Assembly: GCA_964472305.1 (NCBI GenBank) | Contig: CAYYJR010000035.1 | Coordinates: forward strand, 1 to 23,882 | Origin: CAYYJR01 sp964472305 | GTDB lineage: Bacteria > Armatimonadota > Hebobacteria > CAIYQO01 | DNA length: 23,882 bases | Direction of reading: 5' to 3' | Shown here: one piece after another, positions 13,622 through 20,208 of the stretch | How positions within the stretch are numbered: position 1 is the first letter of the stretch | Layout: each line of letters opens with the position of its first letter | Program-made: the position numbers and the translations under genes | The notes under the pieces: generated by a model | Database searches by the model: none | Told to the model about the DNA's origin: nothing | The model's input: only the letters and a program-made list of their open reading frames with translations

Positions 13622-15667
13622 ATGACTCGATTCTGCCTGTTGCTGACCTTGCTGGGCGCCATGGCGGCGCTGTGGGCGGCGGAATTGCCGATCACCGACG
13701 TGGTGCTGTTTTCCAGCGGCGTGGGGTATATCCAGCGCGCCGGCACGGTGAAGGACGATGCCACCGTACAGTTGGCATTCAAACCGGAACAGATCAACGA
13801 CCTGCTGAAGTCGATGGTGCTGCTCGATTTGGATGGCGGGAAGGTGGGCAGTGTCGCTTATGGCGCCAAAGACCCGATCAGCAAGACATTGCAGGCGTTT
13901 TCGATCAATCTCAACGATAATCCGACCTTCGCTCAATTGCTCAATCAATTGCGCGGGGTGAAGGCGGAGGTGATCACCACGGCGCCGATTGTCGGTATCA
14001 TCCTCGGCGTCGAGCAGAAGGAGATAGCAGTCGGCAAAGACGAAAAGGTGATCACGGTCGATGTGCTGAACCTGCTCACCGACAAGGGATTCAAGGCGGT
14101 CCGCCTGGACGAAATTACCTCATTGCGCCTGCTCGATGACCGGCTTCAACAGGAATTGCAGGACGCATTGAAGGTACTGGCCACCGGGTTGGACAATCAG
14201 CGCAAACCGGTGCTGCTCAGCTTCATCGGCAAAGGCGAGCGCCGGGTGGTGGTCGGATACCTGACCGAAACCCCCATTTGGAAAACCTCCTATCGGCTGG
14301 TGCTGGGGCCGAAAGAGCAACTGTTGCAGGGATGGGCGGTGGTGGAAAACACCTCCGACGCTGATTGGAAAAATATTCACCTCTCGCTGCTCTCCGGTCG
14401 TCCGATCAGTTTCGTGCAGGACCTGTATACCCCGCTCTACATCAAGCGTCCGGTGGTGCGACCGCAGTTGTTTGCCTCACTGGGGCCGGTGCAATATGAC
14501 GCCAGTCTGGAACGAGATAAGGATGGAGCCGAATCTGCTGTACCCGAAGAGCAGGTGACGCAGGCCGGTAAAAGAGCGAGCGCTCCCATGGCCGCGACGC
14601 CCCCACCCGGCTTTTCGATGAATGACGGCAAAGCCGGTATGGCGGGTGATGACGTTTCGCTCTTCGAGACTGCCGGTACGTCCGTCGCCTCCGCGGCAGC
14701 GGCACGCAACCTGGGGCAGGCATTTGAATATGCCATCAAAGATCCAGTCACGTTGCCGCGCCAGCAGTCGGCGCTGATCCCTATCGTCACCGGTCCGGTT
14801 GCGGCGTGGAAGCTCTCCATCTACAACGCCGACGTGCATGCCAGCTTCCCGCTCTATGGTTTGCGCGTGAAAAACACCACCGGCGTGCACCTGATGGGCG
14901 GACCGATCACCGTGTATGACAACGACGTGTATGCCGGCGACGCTACCTTCGAAGATCTGCAGCCGGGAGAACAGCGGCTGGTTTCATATGCCGTCGATCT
15001 GGGCGTGCAAGGGGAACGCCAGGAGAAATCTGGAGTGCAGGAGATTGTGGCGATCAAGCTGGTGAAGGGTAATCTGTCCATCACCCGCAAATTCCGCCGC
15101 ACCATCAACTATACCTTTGCCATCAAGGACGGCAAGGATCGGAAGCTGATGGTTGAGCACGCCTACCTGCAGGGGTGGGAGTTGGTAGCGCCTAAGGTAT
15201 TGGACGAGCGCACCGCGACGCTGTATCGCTTCCTGTTGCCGGTCACCGCGAAAGACGGCGCAAAGCTGGAGGTAGCCGAGGAGCGCACGGACGTGCAGCT
15301 CACCCGAGTTATGGACACCGACTCCGGCACGCTGGTCGCATACATGCAGAATGGCGTGATTAGTCCGGCGGTGAAGGAGGCGTTGCAGCAGGTGGTCGAG
15401 ATGCAAGGCAAGCTGCGCAACCTGCGCGGCACACGCTCGCAGAAGGAGCAGGAGGTTAATCAGATCAGCAACGACCAGAATCGCATCCGTCAAAATATGG
15501 CGGGACTAGATCGCACCTCCGATCTGTACAAGCGTTATATCGCGACCCTTGATGAACAGGAAACGCGCCTGCAGAACCTGCGCAAGGAGATTGCCGAGTT
15601 ACAGCAGCAGGAAGAGGCACAGCGTAAGGAATTAGAGGGGTACGTCGCCCGTCTCGACCTGACGTAA
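13622..15667 (+). CDS. Secreted DUF4139 domain-containing protein with C-terminal coiled coil
   Basis: This 681-residue protein begins with a clear signal peptide (MTRFCLLLTLLGAMAALWAA, likely cut after Ala), so it is exported. The mature part starts ELPITDVVLFSSGVGYIQRAGTV, the typical opening of DUF4139/mucoidy-inhibitor-A-like proteins, in which the beta-rich middle carries the segment WKTSYRLVL and the WAVVENTSDADWKNIHLSLLSGRPISF motif. Residues ~580-675 (from about EALQQVVEMQGKLRNLRG to AELQQQEEAQRKELEGY) form a long coiled coil. A Pro/Ala-rich low-complexity stretch lies around residues 300-345. The function of the family is not established; cell-envelope structure is an inference. A GGGAGG seven bases upstream fixes the start. 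It has its own strong promoter. Confidence 0.85.
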   Translation: MTRFCLLLTLLGAMAALWAAELPITDVVLFSSGVGYIQRAGTVKDDATVQLAFKPEQINDLLKSMVLLDLDGGKVGSVAYGAKDPISKTLQAFSINLNDNPTFAQLLNQLRGVKAEVITTAPIVGIILGVEQKEIAVGKDEKVITVDVLNLLTDKGFKAVRLDEITSLRLLDDRLQQELQDALKVLATGLDNQRKPVLLSFIGKGERRVVVGYLTETPIWKTSYRLVLGPKEQLLQGWAVVENTSDADWKNIHLSLLSGRPISFVQDLYTPLYIKRPVVRPQLFASLGPVQYDASLERDKDGAESAVPEEQVTQAGKRASAPMAATPPPGFSMNDGKAGMAGDDVSLFETAGTSVASAAAARNLGQAFEYAIKDPVTLPRQQSALIPIVTGPVAAWKLSIYNADVHASFPLYGLRVKNTTGVHLMGGPITVYDNDVYAGDATFEDLQPGEQRLVSYAVDLGVQGERQEKSGVQEIVAIKLVKGNLSITRKFRRTINYTFAIKDGKDRKLMVEHAYLQGWELVAPKVLDERTATLYRFLLPVTAKDGAKLEVAEERTDVQLTRVMDTDSGTLVAYMQNGVISPAVKEALQQVVEMQGKLRNLRGTRSQKEQEVNQISNDQNRIRQNMAGLDRTSDLYKRYIATLDEQETRLQNLRKEIAELQQQEEAQRKELEGYVARLDLT

Positions 15668-15700
15668 GGTATGGACCGCAGACATTCCTGCCTGCGAGTG

Positions 15701-15740
15701 AACACACCGCCCTCGCGGTTCAGCGCGAAGGCGGTGTGTT
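15701..15740. terminator. Strong bidirectional hairpin between convergent genes
   Basis: An 11-bp perfect stem (15701-15711 with 15730-15740) is extended past one mismatch by a further 5-bp stem (15713-15717 with 15724-15728) around a 6-base loop. It lies 34 bp after the DUF4139 stop and upstream of the convergent MFS stop. There is no proper T-tract on either side, so termination is inferred from strength and position. Confidence 0.55.
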
Positions 15741-15875
15741 GCTGCCAGGTAATCCCCAACACGTTGAGAACACCGGTTGTCAATCCTGTCCCCTCATGCG
15801 CGTCACTTGAAACAAGGCGTCGGGTCCTTGTCCGCGCACCGGGCACAGTAGCGGGGAATCAGGCAGGAAGGATAC

Positions 15876-17105
15876 TCATTCTTCCATGACAGCGTTGTGA
15901 CGCGGCAGCAGCAGCGAGATGACCAGGCCGATTATCGCAACCCCCGTTGCGAGGAAGAACGCGCTGGCAAACGAGTGCGTCTGATCGGCCAGTTTGCCGG
16001 CGATATATGGACCTACGGCCTGGCCGATGCCGAAGAACAGCGTGATAAAGCCCAGTCCGGCAGCCGTTAACCGCGCGCCCAGCAGATCGCCACACGCGGC
16101 AGCCATAATGGCAGGGATGCTCCAAGCAGTGAAGCCAAACAGCACGGCGGAGACCAGCAGGCCGGCCTGGCCGCCCGGATGGGCAAACAGCGCGAACGCC
16201 GCGGCCTGAATGAGGAAGACGATCGCCAGCGCGGCGCGACGACCGATATGGTCGGAGACCGCTCCCCAGAGGAAACCACAGAAAAGACTGCACACTCCGA
16301 CTAACAGGAATAGATGGCCGGCATCACTCTCGGAATAATGGAATTCAGCCCTCAGGTACTTTTGGAAAAACGTCATGTAGATGATGTAGGAAAAGCCGAA
16401 AGCCGTATATACTGCCCCCAGATGCCACACCGCGGATGACCGGTACAGGCCGCGCCAGGTGATGACCGGCGTGCCGGGCACCGTGGTTGCCGGTTTCGCG
16501 ATGGGATCGCGCAGGAAAAGCCCCACCAGCAGCGCGGTGGCCAGCGCCGCCAGGCCGAAAAGTTGCCAGCAGGTATGCCATCCGGCCAGCGTGGGTGCGG
16601 TCAAAATGGGTGGTATCGCCAGGCCGGTGATGATGAGTGCCACCGAGGAGCCGGCCACCGCAATGCCGGCGGCTCGTCCGCGCCAATGCGGCGTGAACCA
16701 TGCCGACCACATGCCCATGATCGCCACGTTCGCCGCGCCGCTGCCCAGGCCGGTTATCCCACGCCACAGGCAGGCGGCGCCCAGGCCGGTCACCATGCTG
16801 GTGCACAACATCGCGACGCCCACCACCGTGAGGCCGATTGTCGCGACGATACGCGTGCCGAAGCGCGATGCCAGCGCCCCGCCGATCGCTGCCAGCAGCA
16901 GATACCCAAGCAAGTTGACACTCGCGATGATGCCTGCCTGTGCGTTGTTGATGTGCAGGTCGCGGGTCATCTCTTGCAATACGGTCGTGTAGCCGAAGCG
17001 TGCCAATCCCAATGCGGCAAACACACCCAGCGTGCCCACCGCGAGCACAACCCAGCGATACCCCGAGGTGGATGATTGCGCAGGGATGGCTGATTCGGTC
17101 TGCAT
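15876..17105 (-). CDS. MFS transporter (YbfB/YjiJ-like)
   Basis: This 409-residue protein has about twelve transmembrane helices in two six-helix halves, as in the major facilitator superfamily. The first helix and loop (VLAVGTLGVFAALGLARFGYTTVLQEM), then LLGYLLLAAIGGALASRFGTR, correspond to the ARFGY-type first helix and the helix 2-3 loop motif of YbfB/YjiJ-like members. The second half opens with YRSSAVWHLGAVYTAFGFSYIIYMTFF and has the SDHIGRRAALAI loop. Substrate and direction are unknown. GGAG about ten bases upstream supports the ATG at 17105; the 75 in-frame codons before it are Arg/His/Pro-rich and overlap the small upstream gene. It is the last gene of the probable kinase-phosphatase transcript, 52 bp after the small protein. 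Confidence 0.85.
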   Translation of the reverse strand: MQTESAIPAQSSTSGYRWVVLAVGTLGVFAALGLARFGYTTVLQEMTRDLHINNAQAGIIASVNLLGYLLLAAIGGALASRFGTRIVATIGLTVVGVAMLCTSMVTGLGAACLWRGITGLGSGAANVAIMGMWSAWFTPHWRGRAAGIAVAGSSVALIITGLAIPPILTAPTLAGWHTCWQLFGLAALATALLVGLFLRDPIAKPATTVPGTPVITWRGLYRSSAVWHLGAVYTAFGFSYIIYMTFFQKYLRAEFHYSESDAGHLFLLVGVCSLFCGFLWGAVSDHIGRRAALAIVFLIQAAAFALFAHPGGQAGLLVSAVLFGFTAWSIPAIMAAACGDLLGARLTAAGLGFITLFFGIGQAVGPYIAGKLADQTHSFASAFFLATGVAIIGLVISLLLPRHNAVMEE

Positions 17106-17133
17106 TGTTGACGAACTCCGCAGGGAAAACGAT

Positions 17134-17149
17134 ACCGGTATATTCCGGT
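17134..17149. promoter_or_regulatory. Near-palindrome before the MFS gene
   Basis: ACCGG and CCGGT flank the 6-base centre TATATT, 28 bp upstream of the MFS start. The 16-bp site is symmetric apart from one base pair on each side of the centre. It could be an operator for the MFS gene or, read on the minus strand with the short T-run that follows, a weak terminator or attenuator after the small membrane protein gene. Confidence 0.3.
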
Positions 17150-17157
17150 TGCCGATT

Positions 17158-17367
17158 TTAATCCCTTTTTCGTGAAGGCGCGGATATCCATTGTGACGGC
17201 GACGTGGTGTTGGCTCCTTGCATGCTCGCACCACTTCCCGCGATACCGCTGGCCTGCGTCGGTGATGAGGTAATTCGAGATCGCGATGAGTGGGGGCGGC
17301 ATGAACTCGCGCGAATCGCGAACAAGGCAAGGCCGGTGAGGATGAGCAGCGCGATCATCAGGCGCAT
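17158..17367 (-). CDS. Small membrane or secreted protein with Ser/Thr-rich tail
   Basis: A 69-residue frame has a strong ribosome-binding site (GGAGGT five bases before the ATG), which makes it credible despite its size. It starts MRLMIALLILTGLALFAIRA, a hydrophobic segment of about 16 residues that could be a membrane anchor or signal peptide, followed by a hydrophilic, basic tail rich in Ser, Thr, Gln and Pro. There is one Cys (residue 23) just after the hydrophobic part, but no proper lipobox. It sits 64 bp after the PP2C gene and 52 bp before the MFS gene on the same strand, so it is probably co-transcribed. I recognise no family. A tail with many Ser/Thr beside a kinase and phosphatase could be a substrate, but this is speculation. 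Confidence 0.5.
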   Translation of the reverse strand: MRLMIALLILTGLALFAIRASSCRPHSSRSRITSSPTQASGIAGSGASMQGANTTSPSQWISAPSRKRD

Positions 17368-17431
17368 CGGAACACCTCCAGTTTGATCGGATGCAGTTCG
17401 ATGTCGGTGTAATGGTATCGTGGATTGTCGA

Positions 17432-18205
17432 TCAGTGAAAGATGGTGATGACGGTAATGTTGTCATCACCTCCCGCGGTGTTGGCGGCGCCGATCAGCGA
17501 GTAGACCGCTTCGCGTGGGCTGGCGCAAAAGCGCATAATGCCCACCATCTCGATTTCCTCCAGCATATCCCATAACCCATCGGAGCAGAGGATCACCTGG
17601 TCGCCTCGTTGCAGGGTGAGGGTCGTGAAAGCAGGATTCAACGGCTCGCGCGAGCCGAGAATCATTGTCAGGCGGTTGCGCAGCGGATGCGCGCGCACTT
17701 CGTCTGCACTCAGGCCTTCGCTTTCCCCCAGCATGGCGGCGAGGGTATGGTCGCGGGTGAGTTGTTGAATGCTCTTGCCGCGCAGCAGATAGGCGCGGCT
17801 GTCGCCGACGTTGGCGATGTACAGTTGATCCACGTCGAGGATGGCGACCACGGCGGTGGTGCCCATGCCGTTCCATTCCGGGTGGTCGTCGGCCAGTTGC
17901 AGGATGGCGTCGTTTGCCGTGGCCAGCGCGGTGTTCAATAGCATTTGCACCGCCGCGCCGCCTTCACGCAGCGCGGTGCGCAGCCGTTCGGTGGTCAATT
18001 CCGCGTGCAGCACGCGAATCGCCAGCGCGCTTGCACGCTCTCCGGCGGCTTGCCCGCCCATGCCGTCGGCCACCACGAACACGCCCCGCTCCGGCGCGCA
18101 CAGCAAGGCGTCTTCATTGCCCGAGCGCTCTTCGCCAATATCAGTGCCACCTGCCGCCCATGCGCAGTCCTGAACGATGGAGGTGGATTCGGAGGGATCA
18201 AACAT
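17432..18205 (-). CDS. PP2C-family Ser/Thr protein phosphatase (Stp/PrpC type)
   Basis: This phosphatase most likely reverses the action of the kinase encoded just upstream. The 257-residue protein is a single PPM/PP2C catalytic domain. Metal-binding and signature motifs are present: GNEDA (29-33), VVADGMGG (44-51; D47), GMGTTAVVAI (113-122), ANVGDSRAYLL (131-141), QLTRDHTL (148-155), ILCSDGLWDML (205-215; D209) and GGDDNITVI (245-253). No membrane segment is seen, so it is cytosolic. GAGGAAGG about eight bases before the ATG at 18205 sets the start; the frame extends further upstream inside the kinase gene but is not coding there. Only 17 bp separate it from the kinase stop, which indicates a single transcript and possibly coupled translation. 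Confidence 0.93.
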   Translation of the reverse strand: MFDPSESTSIVQDCAWAAGGTDIGEERSGNEDALLCAPERGVFVVADGMGGQAAGERASALAIRVLHAELTTERLRTALREGGAAVQMLLNTALATANDAILQLADDHPEWNGMGTTAVVAILDVDQLYIANVGDSRAYLLRGKSIQQLTRDHTLAAMLGESEGLSADEVRAHPLRNRLTMILGSREPLNPAFTTLTLQRGDQVILCSDGLWDMLEEIEMVGIMRFCASPREAVYSLIGAANTAGGDDNITVITIFH

Positions 18206-18222
18206 GCTTGAGGCCTTCCTCG

Positions 18223-19242
18223 TCAGGATGCGCCGGCATTCTTCGCCGACTGAGAGCGTCGCATCGCGGATTGCAAATTCCAGCGGCAGCCAGCCAGATA
18301 AGCGCGCATGCCGCGCGACGACTCCAGCGCGGCGTGTACCTGCAGCGCGGTCCAGCGGGTGGAGCGTTTGGGAATGAGGCAGCCATGAATGATCTCGTCG
18401 AAGGGATACGGAAGATCGACGGGCAGGTTGGGCTCCGTCTGCGTCACCGCGAACAGCGGGTCGCGGTCGCTGCGGTAGGGATGGGTTCCCGTGAGCGCTT
18501 CCGCCAGCATCAACCCGAACGACCACATGTCCAGCGCCGGGGTGACAACACCCTCAAAGCCTTCGGGTGGCATGTAACGTTCAGTGCCGTATTTCTGGCT
18601 CGCGTCCTTCACCCGGCGTTCCATCGGATAAGTGCCGCCGAAGTCTGACAGCTTCCAGCTGTTGTCAATGCGCAGAATATTGGCCGGTTTCACGTCGCGA
18701 TGCACCAGCCGCCGCGGTTCTTCGTGCAGGTAGACCAGCGCCGAGACGATGTCTTCCGCGACCTCGCGCACTTCTTTCAGCGACAGCGGCCCGCGGCGAA
18801 TGCGTAAGTCCAGCGTGCCTTCCGCCAGCTTCATCACCAGATAGAGGAACGGCGCGCCGTCCACCTCGCACTGTCCAGCATCGAGACCGCGCAGAATGGT
18901 CGGGTGTTCCAGGCGCATGCTGGCGATCAGCTCACGCGTCTGCTGCTCGTGCGGCACGTGGGGATCGGGGGGGATGACTTTCACCGCGACAGCTTGCTCG
19001 GGCTGGCCGTTGGCGATGGTGCCGGCACGGAACACGCCGGCAAAGCTGCCCGCACCCAGCAACGCATGCAACAGATATTTTCCCGCGACGGTCTTGCCTT
19101 CGTAGTGCTTCCACTCGCTCAGTGCGCGCGTCGCGGTGTATTGGCGATGACACTTGGGGCAAGTGACGGTTTGCTTATTATACTGTTCATCTATGCTTCC
19201 GCCCAACCCGCAATGGGGACAACGGATGGCCATCTTGCTCAT
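18223..19242 (-). CDS. Eukaryotic-like Ser/Thr protein kinase with N-terminal zinc ribbon
   Basis: This 339-residue Hanks-type kinase is preceded by a small zinc ribbon: C8, C11, C28 and C31 in CPHCG and CPKC knuckles. The kinase domain (about 52-315) has the glycine loop GAGSFAGV (63-70), catalytic Lys88, helix-C Glu104, the loop HRDVKPANIL (181-190) with D183, K185 and N188, DFG (200-202), GTERYMPPE (219-227) and the structural Asp238, so it should be active. There is no transmembrane helix and no PASTA or other sensor domain, unlike PknB/PrkC; the kinase is probably cytosolic and the ribbon may bind a partner, RNA or DNA. GAGGGGG lies six bases before the ATG at 19242. It is the first gene of the kinase-PP2C-small protein-MFS set. 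Confidence 0.93.
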   Translation of the reverse strand: MSKMAIRCPHCGLGGSIDEQYNKQTVTCPKCHRQYTATRALSEWKHYEGKTVAGKYLLHALLGAGSFAGVFRAGTIANGQPEQAVAVKVIPPDPHVPHEQQTRELIASMRLEHPTILRGLDAGQCEVDGAPFLYLVMKLAEGTLDLRIRRGPLSLKEVREVAEDIVSALVYLHEEPRRLVHRDVKPANILRIDNSWKLSDFGGTYPMERRVKDASQKYGTERYMPPEGFEGVVTPALDMWSFGLMLAEALTGTHPYRSDRDPLFAVTQTEPNLPVDLPYPFDEIIHGCLIPKRSTRWTALQVHAALESSRGMRAYLAGCRWNLQSAMRRSQSAKNAGAS

Positions 19243-19360
19243 CGCGATCCCCCTCTGTCATGGCATCGATCTCGCGTGATGGGTGTCATTCTCGGTTTCC
19301 CTGCTTCCGTCATGGTTGCTGCAATGAAAGTATCGACCTCGTGATATGGTATCTGGCGAT

Positions 19361-19390
19361 ATTATATTCCATCCTTAGTACATTATACAA
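19361..19390 (-). promoter_or_regulatory. Probable promoter of the kinase-phosphatase operon
   Basis: Read on the minus strand: TTGTAT (19385-19390), an 18-bp spacer, and TATAAT (19361-19366). The -10 is perfect and the -35 only partly matches. A second TATAAT overlaps at 19382-19387, so two start sites are possible. The leader to the kinase ATG would be about 110 bases. Confidence 0.45.
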
Positions 19391-19629
19391 CTAATCGACT
19401 AGATGATCCTTCTGCGAGCATACACGGTCGTTCCGCGACGATGAACGTGAAAAACAAGCGGTATCCATGGAAAAGCGCGCCTTTTTGCCTCGTTGAATCC
19501 TGCCGGACCATCGGAACAGGGGACGCGATGCCGCGATTAGACCCATACGACGAGATTAAAATTTAGTAAAATGGTAAACGTGGGAACCTGCCGCATGATC
19601 TCCCGTCCGCCAGCCAAACGGTGCGTGGG

Positions 19630-19658
19630 TGGTCAAATTGCGGCAGACCCTTTATAAT
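19630..19658 (+). promoter_or_regulatory. Promoter of the FHA gene
   Basis: TGGTCA (19630-19635), a 17-bp spacer and a perfect TATAAT (19653-19658) form a likely promoter. Transcription would start near 19665, 40 bases before the ATG at 19705. The inverted pair 19588-19594/19640-19646 overlaps it and could be a regulator site. Confidence 0.55.
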
Positions 19659-19704
19659 AGACAGCATCGATGATAGATAGTTGCAGCAGCGAGGGAATTT
19701 TCGT

Positions 19705-20169
19705 ATGGAGTATCAGGTTGAGCAAAGCGAAGAGGTGATCGCCGACACGGCGCCGGTAGAATCGACCGCGTTGGTGTCAAACGAGACGGACGGTCTGACG
19801 CCGGACACCACCTTCCTGCGCGTGCTCAACGGCCCGGGTCGCGAACTGCGCTTTCCGCTCAACGGTTCGCGCATGGTCATCGGCCGCAGCACCCCGCCCG
19901 AGGTGGTGGTTAATATCGACCTCACCAAGTGCGAGATGGGCCAGAAAACGGTGATCTCGCGTCGCCACGCCTTGCTGCAATGGGAAAACGGCATCCTGCT
20001 CATCCGCGACCTGGGCAGCACCAACGGTACGCTGGTCAATGGTGAGCGCCTTTTCACCGTCGAAGACGAACGCGGCAAGCGGAAACCCTCCGCGGCGAAA
20101 AACCTCAAAGACGGCGACCGCCTGATGATCGCGAATGTTGAAGTGCGCATCGAAATGGCGAAGGACTGA
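19705..20169 (+). CDS. FHA-domain phosphothreonine-binding protein
   Basis: FHA domains bind phosphothreonine peptides, commonly in partners of Ser/Thr kinases. The 154-residue protein has an acidic, Ser/Thr-rich N-terminal tail (about 1-37) and one FHA domain (about 38-150) with the canonical binding-loop motifs GRS (60-62), SRRH (85-88) and GSTNGT (104-109). A charged insert (DERGKRKPSAAKN, 121-133) lies between the last strands. The tail carries several Thr (T28, T32, T35, T36), in a layout reminiscent of GarA/OdhI, whose N-terminal Thr are phosphorylated and then bound by their own FHA domain; here this is only a suggestion. GAGGGA eight bases upstream supports the ATG at 19705. It is divergent from the kinase operon and converges with comM. 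Confidence 0.92.
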   Translation: MEYQVEQSEEVIADTAPVESTALVSNETDGLTPDTTFLRVLNGPGRELRFPLNGSRMVIGRSTPPEVVVNIDLTKCEMGQKTVISRRHALLQWENGILLIRDLGSTNGTLVNGERLFTVEDERGKRKPSAAKNLKDGDRLMIANVEVRIEMAKD

Positions 20170-20208
20170 CGGTTCCGACGTGTCCCCTGTCGCGCGCTCA
20201 TCCGCGTG

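Larger units (their letters stand above)
19243..19704. other. Divergent regulatory region between the kinase and FHA genes
   Basis: This 462-bp region separates two divergent starts and is clearly more AT-rich than its surroundings. It holds a probable kinase-operon promoter (19361-19390, minus), an FHA promoter (19630-19658, plus), an AT-rich stretch near 19555-19575, and a 7-bp inverted pair CTGCCGC (19588-19594) and GCGGCAG (19640-19646) that brackets the -35 region of the FHA promoter. A 41-codon frame from 19441 lacks a ribosome-binding site and is not called. The long leader (about 110 bases) before the kinase could hold regulatory structure. Confidence 0.55.

Noticed and set aside
19441..19566. 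A 41-codon frame (MNVKNKRYPWKSAPF...) in the kinase-FHA spacer
   Set aside because: It has no ribosome-binding site and no promoter positioned for it. Chance frames of this length are common in such a spacer.
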